Counted from the stretch's first letter, positions 52,309-62,190 are shown. The stretch: 64,000 nt of DNA from Corallococcus coralloides DSM 2259 (GCF_000255295.1 NC_017030.1:4774001-4838000); one strand, 5' to 3'. The notes: generated by a model from the sequence alone, not told the origin. Translations and numbers: made by a program.

Positions 52309-53211
52309 ATGCTGAGCCCCGAGCGTATTGAAGCCCTGTGTGAAGCGTCCCGCCCGAAGCTGGAGGCGATGCGCACCGCCCTGCGCGCCCACGGCAGCGC
52401 GCTGGTGGCGTTCTCCGGCGGCGTGGACTCCACCTTCGTCCTCGCGATCGCGGCGGAGGTGCTGGGCGAGCGCGCCCTGGCGCTCACCGCGCTGTCCGCG
52501 TCCGTCGCCCCGGAGGAGGAGCGCGAGGCCCGCGAGCTGGCGGACCGGCTGGGCGCCCGGCATGTCGTCGTCTCCAGCAACGAGCTGGCGAACCCCAACT
52601 ACGCCGCCAACCCCACCAACCGCTGCTACTTCTGCAAGACGGAGCTGTACGACCTCTGCGAGGCGAAGCGCGCGGAGCTGGGACTCTCCGTGGTGCTGGA
52701 CGGCTTCAACGCGGACGACTTCAAGGATCACCGCCCCGGCCACAAGGCCGCGAAGGAGCACCAGGTGGTGTCCCCCTTGGCCCAGGCCGGGCTCACCAAG
52801 GATGAGATCCGCGCGTGGAGCCGCAAGCTGGGGCTGCCCACCTGGGACAAGCCGCAGATGGCGTGCCTGGCCTCGCGCATCCCCTACGGCACGTCCGTGA
52901 CGCGCGACCGGCTCCTGCAGATCGCCGCGGCGGAGTCGGAGCTGCGCGCGCTGGACTTCAAGCAGTTCCGCGTCCGCTACCACCAGGACGTGGCGCGCAT
53001 CGAGCTGGCCAGCGAGGAGTACCCCCGCTTCTTCGAGGCCGGCATCCGCGAGCGGATCAACGGCGCCTTCAAGTCCCTGGGCTTCAAGTTCGTGGCCCTG
53101 GACCTGGAGCCCTTCCGCTCCGGCCGCCTCAACGAGGCCGCCGGCATCGCCCCCGCGGCCGGGGCAGGGCAGGGGAAGTCCGAGGGCTTCAAGCTCCCGG
53201 TGGTGGGGTGA
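52309..53211 (+). CDS. larE: LarE-type ATP-dependent sacrificial sulfur transferase (PP-loop)
   Basis: 300 residues. PP-loop SGGVDSTFVLAIA (about 34-46) for adenylation, then NRCYFCKTELY and PQMACLASRIPYGTSVTRD with Cys186 in the position of the sulfur-donating cysteine of LarE. In Lactobacillus LarE adds sulfur to a nicotinate dinucleotide to build the nickel-pincer cofactor of lactate racemase. No larB, larC or racemase is visible here, so the acceptor may differ. Stop codon overlaps the GTG of the following small gene. Position next to the sulfur-carrier cluster and cysC is suggestive only. Confidence 0.85.
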   Translation: MLSPERIEALCEASRPKLEAMRTALRAHGSALVAFSGGVDSTFVLAIAAEVLGERALALTALSASVAPEEEREARELADRLGARHVVVSSNELANPNYAANPTNRCYFCKTELYDLCEAKRAELGLSVVLDGFNADDFKDHRPGHKAAKEHQVVSPLAQAGLTKDEIRAWSRKLGLPTWDKPQMACLASRIPYGTSVTRDRLLQIAAAESELRALDFKQFRVRYHQDVARIELASEEYPRFFEAGIRERINGAFKSLGFKFVALDLEPFRSGRLNEAAGIAPAAGAGQGKSEGFKLPVVG

Positions 53212-53735
53212 AGCGTCTCCTGATCCCGCTGGCCCTGGCCGTGGCGACCCCCGCCGCGGCCGTGGAGTACCTGGACGACAGCCCCTACGCGCGCCGGCGC
53301 TCGCTGATCCTCACGGTGGGGCCCGGGGCCACGTACTCCGAACGGATCAGCGGGGATGCCGCCGTGTCCGGACTCGCCGGACAGCTGGACCTGGGGGCCG
53401 CGATCACCGTGGGCTATGAGGGGGATGAGGTGTTCCTCCTCGCGCGCGGCAGCACCGGCCGCCCGGGGGAGGAGCTGGCGCTGATCACCGGCTACCGCAG
53501 CATGTTTGGATCCGAGTCCTGGCGGACCTTCTTTGATCTCGGCGTTTCCGTGCGTCCGATTTCTGGGCCGTGGCTGGGGCCTCGCATAGGGTTCGGCGCC
53601 AGACACACCCTCTCGGATCATTTCGCGCTGTACGGCGGGCTCGGCTTCACGTTCGGGTTCGGCTCCGGACTGCGCGCGGACACCGAGCTCTTCACCGGGT
53701 TGCAGTGGATCATCCCGGTGGGTTCGGCCTCGTAG
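53208..53735 (+). CDS. Small outer-membrane or periplasmic protein, unknown function
   Basis: 175 residues from GTG 53208, which overlaps the larE stop (GTGA). Signal peptide ATPAAAVEY (about residue 18). The mature part is beta-rich with Gly-Tyr/Phe strands (RSLILTVGPGATYSE, ITVGYEGDEVFLLARG, FFDLGVSVRPISGPWLGPRIGFG, ALYGGLGFTFGFGSG), like an eight-stranded barrel. Translational coupling to larE is curious for such a different protein. Function unknown. Confidence 0.6.
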   Translation: MKRLLIPLALAVATPAAAVEYLDDSPYARRRSLILTVGPGATYSERISGDAAVSGLAGQLDLGAAITVGYEGDEVFLLARGSTGRPGEELALITGYRSMFGSESWRTFFDLGVSVRPISGPWLGPRIGFGARHTLSDHFALYGGLGFTFGFGSGLRADTELFTGLQWIIPVGSAS

Positions 53736-53798
53736 GTTGTTTTCTTGAGGTTGTCCGACATTGTGAGAGGGTGTGTGCATCTGTCGGAGGCCACGCAC

Positions 53799-53963
53799 TT
53801 GGACATGAATCCCCGCCTCACCTCGGTCGTGTTTCGTCTCAACCGCGAGAAGCTGGACGCCCTGAAGGAGCTGTCGCGCACCACGCGCATCCGTCAGAGC
53901 GAGTACCTCCGGGAGGCCATCTCGGATCTGCTGGCGAAGTACGAAGCGCGCTTCGTGGACTGA
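53799..53963 (+). CDS. Ribbon-helix-helix (CopG-like) DNA-binding protein
   Basis: 54 residues from TTG 53799, chosen because GGAGG (53786-53790) is 8 nt upstream and the conserved part follows at once; ATG 53805 is the alternative. RHH pattern: strand LTSVVFRLNREKLDAL, helix ELSRTTRIRQSEYLREAISD, C-terminal LAKYEARF. Dimeric RHH proteins bind DNA in the major groove. It is a lone gene convergent with truA, not followed by a toxin gene, so it is not an obvious antitoxin. Confidence 0.75.
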   Translation: MDMNPRLTSVVFRLNREKLDALKELSRTTRIRQSEYLREAISDLLAKYEARFVD

Positions 53964-53972
53964 AGCGCCACG

Positions 53973-54833
53973 TCAGCCCGGCGGCGCTCCCGTGAAGGGT
54001 GGCGCGTCGGGCAGACCGGGCGGGTGGAGGCGCTCGCCGGGCCCGAAAGGGTCCACCGCGGAAGGATAGCGGACCTCCCACAACACCAGCCCATGCGCCG
54101 GGGCCTTGAAGCCGGCCAGGGCGGTCCCCGAATCCAGCGCCGCGTGCCACTGCTCCTCGGACAGGAGCCCCGCGGCCACCTTCAGCGCGCTGCCCACCAG
54201 ATACCGCACCTGGTAGCGCGCGAAGCCGTCTCCTTCCAGCCGCGCCTCGAAGAGCCCTCCGCCCAGCTCCCGCAGGGTGGCGGACTGGAGCGTGCGCGGC
54301 TTCTGGGGACTGGAGCGCTCGTGGAACGCGGTGAAGTCCCGCGTGCCCACGGCGCGCTCGAGCAGCGCCCCCAGCTTCTCCGGCGTCACCCGGTGGCCTG
54401 CCTGGAGGGTTTCGTCCGCCGCCACATCCAGCGCGTACGGCCTCCAGGCTTCCGGGGGCGGAGTGCCCAGCGTCAGGTGGTAGCGGTACTCCTTGCCGCT
54501 CGCGCTCCACTGGGCGTGGAACGCGCCCGGCGGCCGCTTCGCGATGCACAGCCCCACGTCCGGGGACAGGTGGGGCGCGAGCTTCGCGGGCAGCGACTCC
54601 AGGGACACGTCCTCATTGAGGCGCAGGCTGATGACCTGCATCCGCGCGTGGACGCCCCGGTCGGTGCGCCCGGACGGCATCACCGTGGCGGGTGAGCCTG
54701 CCTGCTCCAGGGCGTTTTCGAGCGCGTCCTGGACCGTGGGACCTTCCACCTGGCGCTGGAAGCCGCGGAAGTTTCCACCGCGATACCAAGTCCACAGTAC
54801 GGCGGGAATTCGTTTGGGCGAGGACCTGGCCAC
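53973..54833 (-). CDS. truA: tRNA pseudouridine(38-40) synthase TruA
   Basis: 286 residues from GTG 54833. Modifies uridines 38-40 in the anticodon arm. Catalytic Asp in SGRTDRGVHA; further family motifs FHAQWSASGKEYRYHL, DFTAFHERSS and RYQVRYLVGSALKVAAGLLS (read as YQVRYLVGSAL). Length is a little over the usual 245-280 owing to N- and C-terminal extensions. Convergent with the RHH gene and divergent from the GYF/AgmX gene. Confidence 0.92.
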   Translation of the reverse strand: MARSSPKRIPAVLWTWYRGGNFRGFQRQVEGPTVQDALENALEQAGSPATVMPSGRTDRGVHARMQVISLRLNEDVSLESLPAKLAPHLSPDVGLCIAKRPPGAFHAQWSASGKEYRYHLTLGTPPPEAWRPYALDVAADETLQAGHRVTPEKLGALLERAVGTRDFTAFHERSSPQKPRTLQSATLRELGGGLFEARLEGDGFARYQVRYLVGSALKVAAGLLSEEQWHAALDSGTALAGFKAPAHGLVLWEVRYPSAVDPFGPGERLHPPGLPDAPPFTGAPPG

Positions 54834-54876
54834 GGCGTTGCGGTGTCGACGGGAGAAACACGATACTCCCGCGCGA

Positions 54877-55794
54877 ATGCTGGCCGCTCAAGAACTCGCG
54901 ATGGACAGTGATGGGCAGTGGCTTTTCCGACAGGGCGACCTGGTGCTGGGGCCCATCACCGCGTCCCAGGTGGTGGAGAAGCTCTACACGGGGGAACTGA
55001 CCCCCGACAGCCCGGTGGCCCCGGCCGGTGAGCGGGAGTTCCGCAACCTCCGGGACACCGCCGCCTTCCAGGTGCACATCGCGCGCTTCGAGGCGCAGGG
55101 CCGCGTCGCCCAGACGATGCTCGTCGAGCAGGCCCGCAACCAGAAGCGGGTGAAGGTGCTGGCCGGCGTCGCCGCGGGCGTGGCGCTCCTGTTGGGCGTC
55201 ACCGGCTGGTACCTGGCGCGCAACGCCGCCGTGTACGGCCTGTTCGGCGCGACGGAGGAGGGCGACGGCATCACCATGGACCCGCCCACCATCCGCCTGG
55301 CCCAGGCGCGCGGGGACGACGAGGACCTCTTCGCCTACCCGTCCAATGATCCGCGCCGCCCGGATCGCCCCGCGGGGCAGGGCAGTGGTGGCACCAAGAC
55401 AGGGGGAAGTGGCGCGGTGGCCACCGCCGCCGTCGCGGGCAACCGGCCGCCGCCCCGCTCGGGCAGCGTCTCCACGGATCCGGACGGCCTGGAGATGGCC
55501 CAGCAGTTTGATCAGGGCGCCATCAACCGCGTCGTCGCGGGCAACCAGTCCAAGCTCTTCCGCTGCTTCAAGGAAGAGGCCGAGCGCACGCCCGGCCTGG
55601 CCGCGAAGATCCCCATGGAGTTCGTCATCGGGAACGACGGGCGCGTGAACAAGCTCTGGGTGGACAACCCCCAGTTCAAGCAGGGCCCGCTCTACGAGTG
55701 CTTGTTCTCGGAGCTGAAGAAGTGGCCCTTCAAGGCCTACGACGGCGAGCGCGCCACCGTGGGGCTTTCGTTCAATATCGGCAAGCGAGGGTAG
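54877..55794 (+). CDS. GYF_2-domain protein with AgmX/PglI C-terminal domain
   Basis: 305 residues from ATG 54877; ATG 54901 is the alternative. N-terminal GYF_2-like domain (about 10-60): GQWLFRQGDLVLGPITASQVVEKLYTGEL in short, with SPVAPAGEREFRNL. One transmembrane helix at about 92-110 (VLAGVAAGVALLLGVTGWYL), a Gly/Pro-rich linker, and an AgmX/PglI C-terminal domain (about 210-305) with INRVVAGNQSKLFRCFKEE, IPMEFVIGNDGRVNKLWV and CLFSELKKWPF. This TonB-like C-domain family appears in myxobacterial motility-associated proteins. Likely an inner-membrane protein reaching both sides. Confidence 0.8.
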   Translation: MLAAQELAMDSDGQWLFRQGDLVLGPITASQVVEKLYTGELTPDSPVAPAGEREFRNLRDTAAFQVHIARFEAQGRVAQTMLVEQARNQKRVKVLAGVAAGVALLLGVTGWYLARNAAVYGLFGATEEGDGITMDPPTIRLAQARGDDEDLFAYPSNDPRRPDRPAGQGSGGTKTGGSGAVATAAVAGNRPPPRSGSVSTDPDGLEMAQQFDQGAINRVVAGNQSKLFRCFKEEAERTPGLAAKIPMEFVIGNDGRVNKLWVDNPQFKQGPLYECLFSELKKWPFKAYDGERATVGLSFNIGKRG

Positions 55795-55839
55795 GGCGAC
55801 TTTCTTGCCCACCCTGCGGACGTGCCCGATACAACAGGC

Positions 55840-56475
55840 ATGTCCGCCTCTGTCGCCGAAGTCGAAATCGCCAAGAAGGCCATGAGCGTCCCCCCGGGGA
55901 CGTTCCGCCACACCGTCCTGCTCGCCGCCAAGCGCTTCAAGTCCACCTGGGCGGAGCTGGGCAAGCTGCTCGTCCAGGTCCGGGACGAAGCGAAGTACGA
56001 GGAGTGGGGCCACGCCTCCTTCGAGGCCTACTGCCTCAAGGAACTGCACATCAAGAAGCAGACGGCGCTCAAGCTCACGCGCTCGTTCAGCTTCCTGGCC
56101 AAGCACGAGCCCCCGGAAGAGCTCCAGCAGCACGAGTTCCCGGAGAAGGCCCCCGCCTTCGAGGTGGTGGAAGTCCTGGCCGACGCCGAGGAGCGGGGCC
56201 AGCTGTCCCCCACGGAATACAAGTCCCTGCGCGACAGCATCTGGAGCCCGGAGAAGTCCCCCACGGAGCTCAAGAAGGAGTTCGCCGAGCGCTTCCCCCG
56301 GCCCCCGCCGGAGCCGCCCCCGGAGAGCATCCAGGTGCGGAAACTGGCGCAGCTGGCGCGAAAGCTCGCCTCCGAGCTGGCGGGAAGCCGTCGAGTCCCC
56401 AACGCTGTCGCCGAGCGGGCGGCCTCCCTGGCGGACGATGTCGAAGAACTCGCGTCGAGCGTGACGGACGCCTGA
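55840..56475 (+). CDS. Hypothetical protein, helical, myxobacterial type
   Basis: 211 residues from ATG 55840; GTG 55822 also possible. Begins MSASVAEVEIAKKAM. The first 110 residues look like a helical DNA- or protein-binding module (FRHTVLLAAKRFKSTWAELG, SFEAYCLKELHIKKQTALKL, FSFLAKHEPPEELQ), followed by a proline-rich hinge (PRPPPEPPPES) and a helical end. The HTH-like segment HIKKQTALKLTRS suggests DNA binding, but I know no family. Just upstream of clpX with a 224-bp gap. Confidence 0.55.
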   Translation: MSASVAEVEIAKKAMSVPPGTFRHTVLLAAKRFKSTWAELGKLLVQVRDEAKYEEWGHASFEAYCLKELHIKKQTALKLTRSFSFLAKHEPPEELQQHEFPEKAPAFEVVEVLADAEERGQLSPTEYKSLRDSIWSPEKSPTELKKEFAERFPRPPPEPPPESIQVRKLAQLARKLASELAGSRRVPNAVAERAASLADDVEELASSVTDA

Positions 56476-56545
56476 GTCGCTGTTATCCAAGTCCGACCCG
56501 TTGACCTGGGCTGAACGCTCCCAGGAAAGGGCGCTTCCACCGGGC

Positions 56546-56574
56546 TTCCTGCCCGACGGGGAGGGCCCTATAGT
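56546..56574 (+). promoter_or_regulatory. Candidate clpX promoter
   Basis: TATAGT (56569-56574) with a weak -35 TTCCTG (56546-56551) at 17-nt spacing, about 126 nt before the clpX start. The rest of the 224-bp gap shows nothing else clear. Confidence 0.35.
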
Positions 56575-56699
56575 GGGTTCAGGGCCTGTAGCAGGTGGGC
56601 CTGGAGCCGTCGTAAAGACGTGGGCGGCTTCGCGGGTGTTGGAGTGCGGTGGTCGGCGGAGAAGGTCCCGAACCGGGACCGGCGAACTCGGAGGCGGCA

Positions 56700-57967
<1,268 letters not shown>

Positions 57968-57977
<10 letters not shown>

Positions 57978-57994
57978 GGTTTCCCTCGGCGGTC
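57968..57994 (+). terminator. clpX terminator hairpin
   Basis: GACCGCC-t-GAGG-tttc-CCTC-GGCGGTC: 11 pairs with one bulged T, spanning the stop codon (57975-57977), then GTTGT. Likely terminator hairpin. Confidence 0.65.
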
Positions 57995-58006
57995 GTTGTA
58001 CCCACC

Positions 58007-58041
58007 CGGCGCCCCTCGCCTCACAGCAGGCAGGGGCGCCG
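58007..58041. terminator. Second hairpin between clpX and the Hsp70 gene
   Basis: CGGCGCCCCT (58007-58016) pairs perfectly with AGGGGCGCCG (58032-58041), with an inner GCCT/AGGC stem. It stands 30 bp before the convergent gene's end and is followed by TGGTGTTTC on the plus strand. Bidirectional terminator. Confidence 0.65.
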
Positions 58042-58070
58042 TGGTGTTTCTGGCGCCAGGTGCTGCGCGG

Positions 58071-59591
58071 TCAGCTCTGCGTGACGCGCACCGTGGTCTT
58101 CATCTCGCGGCCGGTGGCGGGGTCCTTCGCGCGCATGGTGAGGATGCCTTCCACGCTCACGTCGAAGATGATCTCCACGTTCACCGTGCCGGCCTTGGCG
58201 GGCATGATCCCGGAGAAGGTGAACTCGCCCAGCAGGTCATTGCGCGCCACCGTGTCGTGGTCGCCCTGGTAGATGCGCATGGCGAGCTCGGTCTGGTTGT
58301 CGATGCTCGTCGTGGCCAGCAGCTGCTTCGCGTTGGGGATGGACGCGTTGCGCGGGAAGACGACATGGAAGCCGCCGTCGCCGCGCTCCAGGCCAATGGC
58401 CATGGGAATCACGTCCAGCAGCTGGATGCGCAGGTTGGTGTTGTCCTCGAGCGAGTGCGCGTAGAGCGCCGCGCCAATGGCCACGGCCTCGTCCGGGTGC
58501 ACGCCCTTGCTGGGCGGCTTGCCGAAGAACTTGGTGAGCCGGTCCTGCACGACGGGCATGCGCGTCTGGCCGCCCACCAGCATGACCTCGTCGATGTCCT
58601 TGGTGGACAGGCCCGAGTCCACCAGCACGCGCGCCACCATCTGCAGGGTGCGGTCCACCAGCTGGTTCGTCAGCTGCTCCAGCATCTTGCGCGTGAACTT
58701 CATCTCGATGTTCAGCGGCTGGCCCTGCGCCGTCATCGTGATGAAGGGGATGTTGAAGGGGACTTCCTCGCGCGCGGACAGGTCGATCTTCGTGCGCTCG
58801 GCCAGGTCCTTGATGCGCTGCATGGCCACCGGGTCCGTAGCCAGGTCGATGCCCGTCTTGGCCGCGAAGTCCTTGAGGACGTGGTGGATGATGGCGTTGT
58901 CGAAGTCGATGCCGCCCAGGAACACGTCGCCGCCGGTGGCCTTCACCTCGAAGACGCGGTCGCGGATTTCGATGATGGAGACGTCGAAGGTGCCGCCGCC
59001 CAGGTCGTAGATGACGACCTTCTCCTTCAGCGTCTTGCCCACGCCGTAGGCGAGCGCCGCCGCGGTGGGCTCGTTGATGATGCGCACCACCTCCAGGTCG
59101 ATCAGCTTCCCGGCGTCCTTCACCGACTGGCGCTGCCGGTCGTTGAAGTACGCGGGCACCGTCACCACCGCGCGCTTGATGGGCGTCTTCAGGTAGTTGG
59201 ATGCGACATCCCGGATCTTCCCCAGGATCTTGGCGCTGATCTCCTGGAGGGAGAATTCCTTCTTGCCGACGTCCAGGGTGACGTCGTTCTTGGTGCCGGC
59301 GCGCATGTTGTACGCGACGGCCTTCTTCATCGTGCCGACGACTTCGCTGCTGTAGTTGACGCCGACCAGGCGCTTGGAGCCGTAGACGGTGTTGCGCGGG
59401 TTGAGCTGCCACTGGCGCTTCGCCTCGAAGCCGATGAGCTCGTTGCCCTTGTCGTCGATGGCGAAGATGGAGGGGATGGTGTACTCGCCGCCCTTGTAGG
59501 GGATGAGCTTGACGTTCCCGCTGTCCTCGACGATCGCCGCGCACGAGTTCGTCGTGCCGAGGTCGATGCCGATGATGGGCTCCTTGTGCAT
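58071..59591 (-). CDS. DnaK-family Hsp70 chaperone lacking the C-terminal lid
   Basis: 506 residues from ATG 59591. Complete ATPase domain: IIGIDLGTTNSCAAIVED, VPAYFNDRQRQSVKDAG, IINEPTAAALAYG, VIYDLGGGTFDVSII, DEVMLVGGQTRMPVVQ. The substrate-binding beta-sandwich is present (NLRIQLLDVIPMAIGLERGD, FTFSGIMPAKAGTVNVEIIF in parts), but the chain ends TTVRVTQS just where the helical lid of about 100-130 residues should start. Not adjacent to dnaJ or grpE. A specialised paralog, as myxobacteria have many DnaK homologs; open frame upstream of the ATG (to 59801) is not protein-like. Convergent with clpX, divergent from prkA. Confidence 0.9.
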   Translation of the reverse strand: MHKEPIIGIDLGTTNSCAAIVEDSGNVKLIPYKGGEYTIPSIFAIDDKGNELIGFEAKRQWQLNPRNTVYGSKRLVGVNYSSEVVGTMKKAVAYNMRAGTKNDVTLDVGKKEFSLQEISAKILGKIRDVASNYLKTPIKRAVVTVPAYFNDRQRQSVKDAGKLIDLEVVRIINEPTAAALAYGVGKTLKEKVVIYDLGGGTFDVSIIEIRDRVFEVKATGGDVFLGGIDFDNAIIHHVLKDFAAKTGIDLATDPVAMQRIKDLAERTKIDLSAREEVPFNIPFITMTAQGQPLNIEMKFTRKMLEQLTNQLVDRTLQMVARVLVDSGLSTKDIDEVMLVGGQTRMPVVQDRLTKFFGKPPSKGVHPDEAVAIGAALYAHSLEDNTNLRIQLLDVIPMAIGLERGDGGFHVVFPRNASIPNAKQLLATTSIDNQTELAMRIYQGDHDTVARNDLLGEFTFSGIMPAKAGTVNVEIIFDVSVEGILTMRAKDPATGREMKTTVRVTQS

Positions 59592-59934
59592 CGCGTGTGG
59601 GCTCCGGGTGAGGCGCTGCGGCGTGAAGGGGTGTGGCTTCCCGGGACCGTATCTCACCCATCCCGGGTGCGCGAATCGCGAACCATCCGTCATCCGACGG
59701 ACGCCCTCAAACTTCCAGCGCGCCTGAACCTTCCACCCCCGGGCTGCCCGCCTGGCCGGGTGGGACACGGCCGGCGTCCAAGCGCGCGACCCCGAACACA
59801 CCGCCCGCGAGGGCAGGGCGGGTCGCTTTACATCCCAAGGGCCGGGAACGAAGGTCAGCCCCGGGGGTTCACATGCGACGGCGAAGCGCCGTGGCTACAT
59901 CCGAGAGACCACCCATCCACAGAGGGGAGCCGCC
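59592..59934. other. Divergent intergenic region between the Hsp70 and PrkA genes
   Basis: 343 bp without a gene. It holds a perfect palindrome TCCGTC-ATCC-GACGGA (59686-59701), about 95 bp upstream of the Hsp70 start, and two CCCGGG-centred repeats near 59639-59666. A TTTACA at 59829-59834 could belong to a promoter on either strand. No strong promoter is clear. CAGAGGGGAG just before 59935 is the prkA ribosome site. Confidence 0.4.
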
Positions 59935-62190
59935 GTGGAAGCGAAGGGCTATCTGCAGGAGGTGGGCGCACAGGTCAGCGCCGACTTCGTCAAGAACCGG
60001 TCCATCCTGTCCTTCGAGGAGTACCTGTCGCTCTTCTTCACGGACCCGAAGGGGCAGTCGCGCAACGCGGCGCAGTACCTGCGGGACGTGATGGACCACT
60101 ACGGCACGGAGCTGGTGCCGCACCCCACCGGCACCATCCGGCGCTTCAAGGTCTTCGACGTCCCTTCCGCCGAGCATGACGGCCGCGTCGCCGGGCAGGA
60201 GGAGGTGCAGAACGCCCTCTACCGCATCCTGGGCAACTTCGTGCGCGCCGGCCGCATCAACAAGCTCATCATGCTGCACGGCCCCAACGGCAGCGCGAAG
60301 TCCAGCCTGGTCAACGCGCTGAAGCAGGGCATGGAGGACTACTCCCGCCAGGCTCAGGGGGCCCTCTACCGCATCGCGTGGGTGTTCCCGTCGGAGAAGC
60401 TGATCAAGGGCTCCATCGGCTTCGGCGAGCGCGCGGGCGCGAAGTCCGCCGAGGATGACCTCACCACGTACGCCCACCTGGACGCGGAGGCGCTGGACCT
60501 GCGCATGCCCTGTGAGCTGCGCGACCATCCGCTGTTCGCGGTGCCTCCGGCGGAGCGCAAGGGCCTGCTGGAAGGGGCGCTCAAGAAGAAGGGCCTGGGC
60601 AACGGCGACGGGGCGACGGGGGACTTCCTGTTGTCCGACTACGTGCGCGAAGGCGAGCTGTGCGCCAAGTGCCGCCGCATCTATACGGCATTGCTCAATG
60701 CCTACGGCGGGGACTACCTCAAGGTCCTGCGCCACGTGCAGGTGGAGCGCTTCTACGTGTCGCGCCGCTACCAGGTGGGCACGGTGACGGTGGAGCCGCA
60801 GATGAGCGTGGACGCCGCCGCGCAGCAGATCTCCGCGGACCGCACCCAGCTCAACATGCCGGCCGCGCTGCACAGCACGGTGCTCTTCGAGCCGCACGGC
60901 CCGCTGGTGCACGCCAACCGCGGCCTCATCGAGTACGCGGACCTGCTCAAGCGCCCGCTGGAGGCCTTCAAGTACCTGCTGGGCTTCAGTGAGACGGGGG
61001 AGGTGCCCCTGGAGCCCTTCGTGCTCCAGCTGGACGAGGTGCTCATCGCGTCCTCCAACGAGAAGCACCTGGGGGCCTTCAAGGAGCTGCCGGACTTCGC
61101 GTCGTTCAAGGGCCGCATCGAGCTGGTGCGCGTGCCGTACCTGCGCCGCTACAAGGTCGAGCAGGAGATCTACGACGCGCAGATCACCGCGACGTCCGTG
61201 GGCAAGCACGTGGCGCCGCACGCGACGGAGGTGGCCGCGATGTGGGCGGTGCTCACGCGCCTGAAGAAGCCCATCCCGGACCGCTACCCGGCCCACGTGA
61301 AGCCGCTGGTGGATCAGGTGGCCCCGGTGGAGAAGCTGCACCTGTACCAGGAGGCGGGAGTGCCCGCGCGGCTGTCCTCCGCGAACACCAAGGAGCTGCT
61401 CAAGCTGCGCGAGGAGATGTACGAGGAGTCCGACGCGTACCCCAACTACGAGGGGCGCTCCGGCGCGAGCGCGCGCGAAATCAAGACGGCCCTCTTCAAC
61501 GCCGCGCAGAACCCCGACTACAAGTGCCTCCACGCGCTGGCGGTGCTGGAGGAGCTGCACGCGCTCTGCAAGGACAAGAGCGTCTACGAGTTCCTCCTCC
61601 AGGAGGTGATGGACGGCTACCACGACCACGAAACCTTCGTGCGCGTGGTGGAGGGCGAGTACCTGGACCGTGTGGATTCAGAGGTGCGCGACTCCATGGG
61701 CCTGGTGTCGGAGGGCCAGTACCGCGAGCTGGTGGAGCGCTACATCCAGAGCGTCAGCCATTGGGTTCGCGGGGAGAAGATGCGCAACCGCGTGACGGGG
61801 GAGATGGAGAAGCCGGACGAGGCGCGCATGGCGGAGGTGGAGGCCATCGTGATGCCGCAGGGCGAGGCCCCAGCGGACTTCCGCCGAGGGCTGATTGCCA
61901 GCATTGGCGCGCACCGGCTGGACAACCCGGACGGCGCCATGGACTACCCGCGCATCTTCCCGGACATGTTCAAGCGCCTGCGCGACCACTACTTCGAGGA
62001 GCGCAAGCGCGTGCTGCGCAAGAACAAGGAGAACGTCCTCAAGTACCTCTCCGAGGACCGCAACCAGCTCTCCGCGCGCGAGCAGTCGCAGGTGCAGGAC
62101 ACGCTCAAGACGATGGCGGAGCGCTACGGCTACTGCGAGTTCTGCGCGAAGGACGCCATCCTGTTCCTGATGCGTCAGCGCTACACCTGA
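59935..62190 (+). CDS. prkA: PrkA-family serine protein kinase / AAA+ protein
   Basis: 751 residues from GTG 59935. PrkA proteins join an N-terminal AAA+ module to a C-terminal kinase-like domain. N-terminal part: LSFEEYLSLFFTDPKGQSRN, Walker A in MLHGPNGSAKSSLVNAL (about residues 113-129), VHANRGLIEYADLLKRPLEA and IIDGIL-like sensor region DEVLIASSNEKH. C-terminal kinase-like part: MDYPRIFPDMFKRLRDHYFEE, and a Cys-x-x-Cys near the end (YCEFCAKD). About 100 residues longer than typical PrkA, mostly in the middle. Related proteins act in stress and sporulation (Bacillus PrkA, enterobacterial YeaG). Stop is followed by a hairpin. Confidence 0.9.
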   Translation: MEAKGYLQEVGAQVSADFVKNRSILSFEEYLSLFFTDPKGQSRNAAQYLRDVMDHYGTELVPHPTGTIRRFKVFDVPSAEHDGRVAGQEEVQNALYRILGNFVRAGRINKLIMLHGPNGSAKSSLVNALKQGMEDYSRQAQGALYRIAWVFPSEKLIKGSIGFGERAGAKSAEDDLTTYAHLDAEALDLRMPCELRDHPLFAVPPAERKGLLEGALKKKGLGNGDGATGDFLLSDYVREGELCAKCRRIYTALLNAYGGDYLKVLRHVQVERFYVSRRYQVGTVTVEPQMSVDAAAQQISADRTQLNMPAALHSTVLFEPHGPLVHANRGLIEYADLLKRPLEAFKYLLGFSETGEVPLEPFVLQLDEVLIASSNEKHLGAFKELPDFASFKGRIELVRVPYLRRYKVEQEIYDAQITATSVGKHVAPHATEVAAMWAVLTRLKKPIPDRYPAHVKPLVDQVAPVEKLHLYQEAGVPARLSSANTKELLKLREEMYEESDAYPNYEGRSGASAREIKTALFNAAQNPDYKCLHALAVLEELHALCKDKSVYEFLLQEVMDGYHDHETFVRVVEGEYLDRVDSEVRDSMGLVSEGQYRELVERYIQSVSHWVRGEKMRNRVTGEMEKPDEARMAEVEAIVMPQGEAPADFRRGLIASIGAHRLDNPDGAMDYPRIFPDMFKRLRDHYFEERKRVLRKNKENVLKYLSEDRNQLSAREQSQVQDTLKTMAERYGYCEFCAKDAILFLMRQRYT

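Noticed and set aside
53799-53963. Ribbon-helix-helix gene as an antitoxin of a toxin-antitoxin pair
   Set aside because: No small partner gene follows; the next gene is truA on the opposite strand.
59935-62190. A defence-type AAA+ ATPase in place of PrkA
   Set aside because: The length, N-terminal LSFEEYLSLF motif and C-terminal region match the PrkA/YeaG family, and no nuclease or effector gene is adjacent.
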